Of a DNA stretch of 64,000 nucleotides, positions 50,907 to 62,646 are shown in pieces. How positions within the stretch are numbered: the stretch's first letter is position 1; each line of letters starts with the position of its first letter. The stretch is from Volvox africanus (lineage: Eukaryota; Chlorophyta; Chlorophyceae; Chlamydomonadales; Volvocaceae): positions 1,054,001 to 1,118,000 of the forward strand of contig BSDZ01000079.1 of assembly GCA_030268105.1 (NCBI GenBank), in the 5' to 3' direction. A model generated the notes under the pieces. It ran no database searches. It saw nothing but the letters and a program-made list of their open reading frames with translations, and was not told the DNA's origin. Both the position numbers and the translations under genes were made by a program.

Positions 50907-52293
50907 TTACTTAAGAACTTGCAGCAGCGTGGCACGTATCAGATTTCCTAACCTGGACAAGTGTTCAGCGCCCATCCATTCGTCGCCGTCATCCAGTTGT
51001 AAGCGTGCAAAAAGCCTTGTAAGGTCCTGAACATACCAAACACAAAAAGGAGTGAACATGTTGCAAAATATTAAAATTCGTCACTTGAATGTCCACCTGG
51101 AACGCACCAACCTCAGTGAAAACTTCACAATTGCCCAGTTAAACGCGTGTGATGGTCTTGTCTACGAGATCCAAATTACTGATGCCCATCGGCCCGAAAA
51201 ATGCCCCTACCTCTGACAATCGCTGCGCCACGTTCCCCGCCGAAAGTGATGCCGGCTTTGTGGACACCTGTTTAACCAGCAAGGAGTTGATAAAGTATAG
51301 GTGCTGCTCATTTTCCGCGAACTAAAGAACAGCAAACTTCGGTCCAGCTTCCAGCCGCACCTTCCGACCTTCCTCGCGTCCGCTCATGTCCCGCACTGCT
51401 TGGGACTTCCAAAGAATCCCTACACCTCGCCGCTTCCATTTGGGTTCATTGAAGCGATTCTCTCGACCATTTCCAACATGTCGTTGAAAAGATCCAGAGG
51501 CAGGTCGGTGCAGACCCATGTTTGCTTGCGCTTGCTCGTTGCCAGTATACTATATCAGCACTGCACTGTATGCAGAATTGCTAGCTGGAGTGAGCGAGTG
51601 GAGCTAAGTGAAATATGGATAATGTATTGGTGTATAAATACATCGTAGCAAACGCGATTCCGTACTGGCGATGTGACTTTCACGGCGGCGACGGTTGCGG
51701 TTGTCCACCTGCCATTTGCTCCATATCGGGGGGAATCCCCTTCTTTCCCCCTGCTCTAAAACGCTAAACCTCAATTCTTTAATACTCAAATTGTATTACC
51801 TTTCACGAGTATTTCCCCAATCTATATTGAATATAACTCAATCTAACATGGTAGATTATGATAATGATAATGATTTGAAAAGAGTTTTGGGTCTTCGATT
51901 CTTTTCCTTTTTGCGTGGACCTTAGTGGCACCTATCCCGCGCATCCGTGTGTGCATTGCTGCATACCCCGTGAAACGAAAGATATACTTACTTAGCTTAC
52001 GTAGGCTTGGAGGTTGTGCACTTTATGTATTTAAAGAGATTTCTTGCTATTTGGGAACGTTTGGCCTCCAAGGATGCTAGCTGTGTAGACAGACCATGTA
52101 GCCAGATCCAAAGCTCGAGTCATTTTGGAGAGGTCGCACGTCAGATATAAAATATTTTCGCCAGTCATCAGTCGGTTAGGAATGAAATCCCGCGTACAGC
52201 TGGTCATAACGCATAGGGGGACTTACTGGGACGCCTTGCGCTGGTTTTTGAACCCCGCTTGGCTCCACCCATTGAAACGTTATAGGCAGGCAT
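50907..52293 (-). CDS. Unrecognised 160-aa gene (unit 5)
   Basis: Exons: 52227-52293, 52001-52076, 51426-51534, 51211-51321, 50907-51026. It carries the Glu to Ala change at the start of exon 4 and is otherwise intact, so the kinase deletion in this unit does not affect it. Confidence 0.57.
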
Positions 52294-53082
52294 TCTACCT
52301 TGAAAGCTGAAAAGCTTTTATTTATGGACGTGATGTGAATTTTCTTGTCCCTTGCGGTTGGGTGCCGGACTCTTGGGACCGCTACTAATCACGAAAACGT
52401 AGGGGCTACCGTTCATCACCCAGGCTGGTCCGCAGCGCCCCCGTCTTGACAAAAGAAGGAGGGAAGGAGGGAAGGAGGGAAAGGAGCGCAGATGGGAAAC
52501 GTCCTCCTGTCGCAGGGCTCGGTTTACGAGGTACACATCAGGCGCACTTGACCTCAGTAAAATCATGTTACATGCAGCTTGCAGATCGAAATCACCGCGT
52601 CCTGGATCCCACAGACCCGTGGGTCCTGACGATCGTGATCAAGATGTGCTATATCGCACGCCCGCATAGCTTTAGCCTCTGCGAACATGATGTTTGACAT
52701 GCAGCGTGCAACAAAGGAAGCCCTGGACAAGGCACTGTCAACTTAAAGGATTGAGAGCTGGGAGCTTATGTTGAACGATGTAAAGCTCTGGATTGAACGA
52801 TACACTTTCCCCCCACACAACTTCCCCCGCCCCGCCAGCTATGTGGGTCACTGCGTGAGACAAATGATTTCCAAATCCTCTTCCCCTCCATCCCGTCCGT
52901 ACTTTCCTTTTTTACCTGTGACCAGGTCCGCAGTCACTCCCCTTCCCTGCTCGTGCTCTCCTCCTCCTGTGACTTGCCACATCCCTCATGCCTCATGCCT
53001 CATGCCTCATGCCTTATGCCTCATGCCTCGTGCCTCATGCCTCGTGCCTCATGCCTCGTGTGTCTTCATCTTCTTTTCCCAG

Positions 53083-54457
53083 AGCCACTGCTGTGGGGTA
53101 TCTGACGTCATGCTTCTCAGTCGGCATGCTGGCGGGGCCCCTCATCGGCGGCTACCTCGCCGTCAAGACTGCCCTGTGGACATGCATCGCACTCACCGCC
53201 GTCACGTGGATTTATCTCGTGGCGGTTGTCCCGGAATGCGCGCCGGGGCCGCTGGCCACCTCCGCCACTGACCGACAGCGCAATACCCGTGGGATGTGGC
53301 CAGGGTAGTCCGCTTGGGGTGGCAGACGGCGGCGTCAGGAGGCGAGCAGGGAGGGAGGTGGAACAAGAGGAGGACGAGCAGGAGCGCTTAGTGACGGCGG
53401 AGACGGAAGCGCTAGCGGCCGCGGAGGTGGTGTCGTTGATTTCGTCGCAAAGCCGCTTGATGAGCGGCGGCTCGGCGCCATCGGCGGCTGCCGACGCGGA
53501 CGCTGGCGTACCTGGCGCATGCGCGGTGTACGGCACTGCGTGTTGTCCCCACACCCGGGTGAGCACTTGCGCCGGAAGCGATGGCAATCAGGAGGAGACG
53601 ATGTTGCCGTATTGTCGCCGGCCCCGGCGCAGCAGCGCAGGTGGAGGCGGCGGCAGTGGCGGTCACGGCGGCGGCAGCGGCGGTCACGGCGGCGGCAGCG
53701 GCGGTCACGGCGGCGGCAGCGGCGGTCACGGCAACGGCGGCGGCGGTCACGGCAACGGCGGCGGCGGTCACGGCAACGGCGGCGGCAGTAACAGGCTATT
53801 GGGTCTTTCCACCGCCTGGTCGGTGATTCGGCATTCATCTTTCTACCGCCGTATCGCCGCCATTTGGGTTGTGGTGGCAATGACGTGGGAAGGTGCTGGG
53901 GAATTACTAATGCAGTACCTGCAGTTCAAGCTGGGATTCAACACCTTAGATCAGGTACGGCCCATTAAAGTGCGCGCGTGCGTGTGTGTGTGTTTTCATG
54001 TTATGCATCGCGGGGGCGAAGGGAGGGTGTGGGAAGGGGGGCGAGGGAGGGCACGGGGGCGGGGTAAGGGGCAAGGGGGAACCGAGCGGATGTGCAGTAC
54101 AATTAGAAACAGAACCAGAGACCAACCGATTGTACCAGATTAACCGCGTTGTCGTATAAGAACGTCAGTTATTGTGTTTCAATATTTTATAAAGTCTCCT
54201 TGTTGGTCTTTCTGCATTCGCATTCGCATTCGTATTCCAGAAGAGATGTTTCCTTCTGCCTGTCTGCCTTCCTTCGTCCACGTAAGGCCCACGTGCTAAC
54301 AGTCCTCGCGTCCGGGGGCCTGGTGGTCAAGTTGGGCCTCCTGTCCCTGATGGTTCGTTGGATGGGATAATGGCGGTTGTTGGCATTCGGTTTGGCAGCT
54401 TACGCGGCGGAGTGTGTGGCGCTGGCGGCCATTGTTTTTTATGTTTATAAGGTTTAA
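53083..54457 (+). pseudogene. MFS transporter remnant (unit 5)
   Basis: Exons 53083-53288, 53350-53954 and 54287-54370. Repeat architecture is that of unit 4 but with GGGGHGNG in place of the Cys variant. TAETEA is shared with unit 4, and the TAA at 54368-54370 is conserved. Confidence 0.6.
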
Positions 54458-55514
54458 ACGGGACGGGAGGGAAGGGAAGGTGAGGGGAGGGGAGGGGAGG
54501 GAAGGGGAGGGGAGGGGAGGGGAAGAGGGGATCGCGAGCCGGGTCAGTATCCAAGTAAGGTTACCCAACCCACACGGACTCATCAGGCATGTGGCTTGTC
54601 GGAGGGATTATCGCTGTGTTATGTAACTTCAGCGGTTTAACAGTTGGGTCGTTGCTGGTTGGCCGTTGGCTTGGTTTCCTGAAAGATTGCTTCAACCTTC
54701 GCGTGGCTGTGTAGCGCAGATTGGCATCGGAAGCCGCACTTGGTGGTTCAGGCAGTTGACTGGATTTCCCCAACGATGGGACTCAGGAAACCGGTGCTGC
54801 TGAAGGAACCTTTACGTTGAAACCCTTTTTATGTGCTGCCAGTCTTTTCTTATTGTTTTTTCGCTGATTTTTTGGCATGTTTGCTGTAAGATTTACATAA
54901 CGACTTCTAAAACCCTAATACAAATTGTATTGCAGTCAAAGTAACAATCCCTGCGGCATAATCCACTTCGGTTGTAGTCGGCGAGAAAGAACCTCCTTGC
55001 AGGGAGGGCAGGCAAGATGAGGGATGCCGTAATTGTAAAAAGGGTAGAACTTAGTCCCACTCAGTTCCGGTGGCCTTCTCCCAAGAGGAGCGGTGACAAG
55101 GGGGCACCGGCTCCCAAGGTTATGGTACGAAGGAAGGGCGGGAGGGAGAGAAGGGGTGTGAAGTAGGAGGGAGGGAGGGAGGGACAGGGAAGGAGGAGAC
55201 GAATAGACGGCGTCTAGCTCCGTCCAAGAAGTTAGGAGAAGGTGAAAATGTTTGAACGTAAACTAGGTAGCCGCCAAGGCCGCAAATAGACGCCCAAGAT
55301 AAGGCAATAGAATCCATATTAAAGTTTGCTATTGACCTTGCTGCTGGTGGTGGCGAAAAGGTACCAAGTAAATATTCTTAGGTTCATTAAAGTGGGAAGC
55401 GCGAGATCTGAAAGCTGACCGCTGGTGCTGTCATGCTCGTGCACCTCCCAACCCTTTCTTAGGAAGACAAAGCGCCCGAACCAAAGCCCCCCAAACCAGC
55501 CCAAACTACCCTGA

Positions 55515-55849
55515 AGCCCGCGCACGTGCGAATCAAACAAAGCGATATACAAAGTTGTGTACATCGTTTTGGCAATCTTTAAAAAGTCTGCTGTTGCTTT
55601 ACCCGAGCAAATAGAAGGGCTATCTTCAGCAATAGGAAATTTAAAGGAGAAGGGTGTTGAAATAACTAAACCTATTACATATTCACTAGCTGAAGAAGAT
55701 GCAGAAGATACGCCATAAACTAATAAAATGATCTCTGCTCCTTCGATAAACCTCGTAGCTGCAAGAATAGCAACTAGCAGTATTTTGCTTGCATTATTTT
55801 TAGTTATTTTTTCTGCTAATTTCCTAAATTATTTTAATTTTTTAGTATA
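55515..55849 (+). other. AT-rich island (unit 5)
   Basis: Has Ile-Phe and Leu-Pro like unit 3 but keeps the full T run of units 1-2, so the hydrophobic tail frame is open. Confidence 0.45.
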
Positions 55850-57620
55850 GCCTTGCATCCATACTACCGTCCAGCTTATCATGCAAGTTTGTTATAGCAG
55901 CTTGAACAAGAACGAGAAATAATCACATTGAACAAAGTGCACAGTCTGACGCGGACGCACCTGGGACAGCGGTGTGCGGTTGCAGCCGCAAAGGTCAAGG
56001 ACATGCAAAGGTCAAGAACATGCAAAGGTCAAGGACATGCACATGCGAGAGGAAGAAGAAGGGTAAGGGCAAGGAAAAAGCAGACGTGAGAGGACGGGTC
56101 CAAGGCAGTTAAAGCAACGCTATTGAACCGTGCACCCCAGGAAAACTATGCCGTTGGGTTTTGCCGTAGAGAAGGAGCGAAGAAATGGTCAGAAAGTAAT
56201 AAATACAATTTGGAAGAAGGATGGGAGGACTTCTGTGTCAGAAAACGACAGGACGACAGTCGAAGGGTACGGCATCGGCATGGGGGAATGGGAAGAAAGA
56301 CCGGAAAGGGCGTCAAAAGGCACAGTTGTGAAAGAAGAAGGCGGGGCACAGATTAAGACGCGGGGTCAGGGGCGCGTAGGAAAAGAGAAGGGTGAAGAGA
56401 GAATGGCGGGGGCAAAGAACGGTCGCGGGAAGCACAGTCTAGAACCACGAATGGCTCCCACCAGAAGGTGCGTAGGTTACAAAATGAACATATATGTTAC
56501 ATGTACATGGTCACCACGATGCAAGTGGACCGCTTCACCACCACTTGGCCGCCACCACCAGATGGCTCTGAAGGGGCTCAGAGGCTGAGTAGCGGGGTCA
56601 GCAGTCTGGGATGCCACAAGACTATAGTTGGTGCCAAGCACGCCACACGACATACTGACAGACTCGTGAGCCTCACGGCAGAAGATGGGCTCACTCGGCA
56701 TGTGTGATTGGCCACACATCCAATACACATTGGATGCGTGATTCAGAAACAGTCCTTAGTGGGGGGGGTGTCCACATGCACTTGTTCACATCCAACCTCC
56801 TCATTGTGGTTGCTCTGTGCCGTTATATAGTTATACCATGTCCGTTCGTATTGTGTGTGAACCGATACTGGTTCCATCATCCTGGTCCCATCATATCATC
56901 AACGTCTCATCATGTGCCGACCTATCTCATTAAAATAAAAGCCACTGGCGCCTTTCGTTACAAGGCGAGAGGGGTGTGCATGCACCCGAGCCACTGGGCC
57001 TCCTCCTCCTCTTTTACCTCCACCTCCTCCTCTTCCACCACAACATCATCATCATCATTATTGATATTCCCTAACACGTGTTGACGGTGTGCCAGGTGGC
57101 AGCTCACAAGTCACAACAGACATCCTCCTCCCCCGCCGCACGCAGTTCCTTGACAGGCAGACAGGTACTTAACCTGCGCTATAAGTTATCTGCGCTTCCC
57201 CACTGATACCATTACTACACCGTTCGGTGCTTTAGCAGCCTCTTGTCCTCATGTTCGTCAAATCTGACCGCGTGACTTATCTTAGCCCTTCAGGCAATGG
57301 CCCGGGCCCTTGTGAGAAACATCTAGATTACCTCGCCGGCCGCTCAGAGTCTCCGATGAATGGTGAGAGGGCAGAGGAAGCCCATCACCCTAAGTTGTTG
57401 TCAACCTTCACAATCTCCTATAACCTGATGACGACAGTGATCTAAGTTCATTGAAAGGCAGGGCCGCCCTTACAGCATCCTGCCTCTGCTTAAAAATTGG
57501 TTGAGTTGTGGTGGTGGCAGAGGCAGCAAGCCCCCCTCCTCCTGCTGCTGCTGTTGTGGATGTGGTGATGGTGAGTGCAACAGCAAGCCCTGCTGCTGCT
57601 GTTGTAGCTGTGGTGACCGC

Positions 57621-57899
57621 CTCCACCGCCCCGCGCCCCCGCCCCCGCCACCTCCACCGTCCCCGCCGCCACCGCCTCCTCCGCCTCCTCCGCCTCCTCC
57701 GCCACCGCCGCCGCCACCCCCACCACCTCCACCGCCTCCACCGCTTCCACCGCTTCCACCGCCTCCTACGCATCCTACGCATCCTACGCCTCCTCTGCAT
57801 CCGCCTCCACCTCCCCCGCCCCCGCCCCCGCCCCCGTCCCCGCCCCCGTCCCCGCCCCCGCCCCCGCCCCCGCCACCTCCGCCTCCACCGACCCCGCCT
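57621..57899. repeat. CCGCCC minisatellite, expanded (unit 6)
   Basis: Longest version, with extra CCGCCCC copies interrupted by CCGTCCCC, and an indel near 57632 that fuses frames kept apart in the other units. Confidence 0.93.
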
Positions 57900-57935
57900 A
57901 CTCGGAGAAGTGGAGGAACTGGCAACCTCGTTTAC

Positions 57936-60900
57936 CTGCAGCGCAATCCGGGCGCATTGCCGCATTGACAGCCTTCCGCTGGGCGAGCTGCACGACCTGG
58001 CCCAGGGTCCCGTTGCCCACAAACTCGGTGACGATCCCCACGACTGGATCCGACACACCCGTCGCGGCGCCGCCGTTGCAGTCGCCCGTGTTGTCCCCGG
58101 CTGGCGGGCTGGTGACCACACCGAGCATGCGGACGATATTCGGGTGGTTGAGGTTGGCCAGAATGTCGGCCTCAACAAGGAACGCATCCGAGTGCTTGGC
58201 GATGTGCTCCGGCTGCGCGGGACGGAGAAGGGCAGTTCTGAACAAACTGAGCAACGCGCTTCCAATATCCATACGCCGATTGGGAACCAGTCAGTACGGG
58301 TGAGAAGCGCTTTCTCCCTCCCCAAGCTAGAGAAGCAGTGGAAGTATCAGGTGCCGAGGATTTGTAATACGCGGATAGGGCCCTCACATTTTACTTACTT
58401 GCTCTGTCAGGCGCACGCCATAACCTGACAAAGAAGCGCGCACAATTCCACACCAGTCCGTACACTCTGGTGTCCTTCATGCAACGTTACACTCGCCTAC
58501 CACCCAGCCTACGCACGCAGGGCGCTTCGAAACACCCACCTTGATCCACTTGATGGCCACGTCGCCGTATGGGAATACATCCGCCCTTGAGACTTGTCCG
58601 AACCTGAGGGGCAAGGCAAGGCCCAGCCGAAGGCCAAACTTATTTAGGCTCACAACATTCGCAGGCACGCAGCAACAGCAGCTGTACGTCGCAGCTGCAC
58701 AGCAGTGAGTGCAGTGACTGCCGATCCTCAGTAAAAAGGGATAACCAAGGGTGCTAAGCCAGGGGCACACATAGGGGCACGCGCCCTCATGGCGCCGTCT
58801 CATCACTTACGCGCCCTCGCCGATCTTCTCCTCGTTGGACACCTCCGTCTTGCGGACCTTCACCACGCCGCGCAGTGGAGAGCACTGCGCCACCGCACCA
58901 ATATGGGTCGCGTCCGCTCCAGGACCTCCAGCGACCAGGCCCACGCCCATCGCCGGCGCCCTGGCCGGGGAGAAGGAGTCGCCCAGTACCAACGGATTGC
59001 CGGCGGTGCCTGGCGCCGTGCTGATAGACGATTCGTTGTCCCCAGACAACGTAATAAGCGAGGGCACCGGCGGCAAGCCGCAGACCCTGCTGACCTCGCC
59101 GCTGGTTTCCCCGAAGGCCCTCAGCGGCAGCGGCGGTGCGGCCGGTGCGGCCGGAGCGGCTGGGGTGGCCGGTGACAGCAGCACCTCATACAACCTGGGC
59201 AATGTGCGGCCAATCGTGTCGCTGTCCAGCACCGCCACGGCCGCAGCTACCGCCACCTCGGCGCATGAGCAGCTCTTCTTTGCAGTCCACTGCTCTTGTA
59301 CCAAGATTGCTTGCAGCTGTAGGATGATCTCCCTGAAGCTGGGCCTGTTGTCTGGGTTCGGATCCATGCACGTCTCCACCAGCGACCGCCATTCAGGATC
59401 GCATGTGGAAGGGATGGGCAGGTGCAGGGTCCCGGACTCGAGCCCCATCAGGATCTCGTGGTTGCTCAGCCGCATAAACGGCTCCTCCCCCGTGTGCAGC
59501 TGCCACAGGGTGACGCCCATCGAATAGACGTCAACCTTCTCCGACACCTCACCGTTGCCAAAAAACACCTCGGGGGCCATGTACGGCAGCGTCCCGCGCG
59601 GCGTAGGACAGGAGACGTACTTGCCGTGCTTGCGCTTGCTCAGCCCGAAGTCCGCAATCTGTGAGATGTCGTGAAGCCAGTGGCGGTGGGGGTGAGTTGG
59701 TGGCGGCAGCTGTGAGACGGCGATGATTCACGGGAAACGCACACAGAAGCATACACGGACACGAACGCAGCTGCCAGATTCAGACGAAACCCTAACACGA
59801 CCAGACGACACCATGTCACTGCGGGGCCTTCCGGCCCATTACCACTCCTCCACACACACACACACAGTCTTGCTCGGGTAGCTGACCTTGGCAACCATGT
59901 TCTCCCCCTCTCCTTGGATGAGCACGTTTTCGGGCTTCAAGTCGAAATGCACAATGGCGGGCGACTGCGAGTGGAGATAGGCCATCCCCACGGCCACCTG
60001 CGTGAGGGGAAGGCACACATGCACACAAGTCAGGGAGCAGCGCGCCGAGCCAGGCTCGACCCGTACAGATGTAACAAGGCACCCTGCAGTAATGGAGGCG
60101 GGAGGGGCTTGGAGGGCGGCCGATAACGACTATCCGCCAATTGGGGAACTGCTGGGGGCGGGTGGATCACATGATGATGTGAGGGTCATGTGGGCCCAAC
60201 AGATGACTCGCACGTAACACAGACCCAGACAACCTACACCGCCTAGAAGAAGGGCCTCACGCCAACCCTGACATCCCCCCCCCCGCGCCTACTCGGAGAA
60301 GTGGAGGAACTGGCAACCTCGCTTACCTGCAGCGCAATCCGGGCGCATTGCCGCGTTGACAGCCTTCCGCTGGGCGAGCGCACGACCTGTCCCAGGGTCC
60401 CGTTGCCCACAAACTCGGTGACGATTCCCACGACTGGATCCGACACACCCGTCGCGGCGCCGCCGTTGCAGTCGCCCGTGTTGTCCCCGGCTGGCGGGCT
60501 GGTGACCACACCGAGCATGCGGACGATATTCGGGTGGTTGAGGTTGGCCAGAATGTCGGCCTCAACAAGGAACGCATCCGAGTGCTTGGCGATGTGCTCC
60601 GGCTGCGCGGGACGGAGAAGGGCAGTTCTGAACAAACTGAGCAACGCGCTTCTAATATCCATACGCCGATTGGGAACCAGTCAGTACGGGTGAGAAGCGC
60701 TTTCTCCCTCCCCAAGCTAGAGAAGCAGTGGAAGTATCAGGTGCCGAGGATTTGTAATACGCGGATAGGGCCCTCACATTTTACTTACTTGCTCTGTCAG
60801 GCGCACGCCATAACCTGACAAAGAAGCGCGCACAATTCCACACCAGTCCGTACACTCTGGTGTCCTTCATGCAACGTTACACTCGCCTACCACCCAGCCT

Positions 60901-62211
60901 ACGCACGCAGGGCGCTCCGAAACACCCACCTTGATCCACTTGATGGCCACGTCGCCGTATGGGAATACATCCGCCCTTGAGACTTGTCCGAACCTGAGGG
61001 GCAAGGCAAGGCCCAGCCGAAGGCCAAACTTATTTAGGCTCACAACATTCGCAGGCACGCAGCAACAGCAGCTGTACGTCGCAGCTGCACAGCAGTGAGT
61101 GCAGTGACTGCCGATCCTCAGTAAAAAGGGATAACCAAGGGTGCTAAGCCAGGGGCACACATAGGGGCACGCGCCCTCATGGCGCCGTCTCATCACTTAC
61201 GCGCCCTCGCCGATCTTCTCCTCGTTGGACACCTCCGTCTTGCGGACCTTCACCACGCCGCGCAGTGGAGAGCACTGCGCCACCGCACCAATATGGGTCG
61301 CGTCCGCTCCAGGACCTCCAGCGACCAGGCCCACGCCCATCGCCGGCGCCCTGGCCGGGGAGAAGGAGTCGCCCAGTACCAACGGATTGCCGGCGGTGCC
61401 TGGCGCCGTGCTGATAAACGATTCGTTGTCCCCAGACAACGTAATAAGCGAGGGCACCGGCGGCAAGCCGCAGACCCTGCTGACCTCGTCGCTGGTTTCC
61501 CCGAAGGCGCTCATGTACGGGGGAAGAAAGTCAGCTCCCCAAGGTAACTGCTCTAACCGCCGTGAGACACCGCCAGCGCACGCGCGAGGGGCACCTAAGG
61601 GCCCTTCCACCGTATGCTCGCTGCTCACGGATACATGCAGTGCACGAAGGGCCGAACCAAGTTTGACGTGCGACGATGTGGCGGTGCAGCTGCAATGAGA
61701 ACGCACGGAAGGAGGGATCACTTTTACCGATCTGGAAATCAGAGAGGAACAAGAGAATATACTGACGTCGACAGACGTGATATCAAATGAACAGGCAACT
61801 GCAAAGTGAAGGAGGGACTCGAGCGATCGCAAAAGCCCAGCGGGTCAAACTGACCTGGAGTGGCTTTCATCAGCGTCCAAACTGAACTGAGCGGAGCAGA
61901 TGCTACGCCGCCTGAGGCTGTGCTCAAGGGCGCTGGCCCGATCGCTTAGTTCGTAAGGGTCGCTCCAGTCGTCGCTCCACTTTGGGCCGAACTCTGAGGC
62001 GCACGCCACGGGCTGGCAGCTGCAACCAAGTTGACCATAATGTGCAGCGAAGTTTGTGCGGCGGTCAACCAGCCATCGATAAGCCGTCGTTCATAGTGGG
62101 AATGTAGACAACCCAAAACAAACGCCCACTAATTCACTACGTCATACAACTCAAGCAAGTCGGAATCGCTAAGACACGAGTGTCGCATGTCATACAACCG
62201 CTTTCAACCAT
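57936..62211 (-). CDS. Raf-like kinase with frameshifted second N-lobe (unit 6)
   Basis: Exons: 61855-62019, 61201-61509, 60907-60993, 60327-60636, 59887-59997, 58811-59658, 58517-58603, 57936-58246; tentative first exon 62141-62211. The first kinase domain is intact. In the last exon a single inserted base near 57989 (GAGCTGCACG where other copies read GAGCGCACG) shifts the frame after the hinge segment GTLGQVV. GDNTGDC appears in both N-lobes here, whereas units 1-4 have GDTTGDC in the first; this suggests conversion between arms. Confidence 0.72.
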
Positions 62212-62646
62212 CTCTGTGTATGTGTATGCGTATGTGTATGTGTATGTGTATGTGTATGTGCTCAAATCATTGAATGCGGAGGAAGCTTTGAGCTCATACA
62301 TAAGCTCTTTGCTGGGGCTAAAAAAGTTGGTTTATAAGATAAATACGAGAATCAATATTTTTTGGGATGAAATACAATATTCGTTGCGTTCTTTTAGTAT
62401 TATCAGTGAAGATTGAGTGATCCATTGGGATACTGAGGGGATTTACAGTCCTTTATACATTTTTATTTTGATATCTCATAAATGACAAATAGGACATTTA
62501 AAACATTGAGGTTTCCTGGCTATGCAAATATATCTTCCATGTAATATTAGCCAGTGATGGGCATGGGTTAACCATATATTTGGACTTTGCCTTAATATCC
62601 TTGTCCTTTTCTATTTTTTCATTCTTCATATTTTTGAATTGTAAGC

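Larger units (their letters stand above)
46907..56194. repeat. Tandem array unit 5 (9288 bp, internal deletion)
   Basis: Short copy. One 2.39 kb period of the internal kinase duplication is missing: the left flank is that of repeat arm A (minisatellite side) and the right flank that of arm B. The TGTATG repeat is also one 6-bp copy shorter and the CCGCCC minisatellite 33 bp shorter. The rest matches the other units. Confidence 0.96.
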
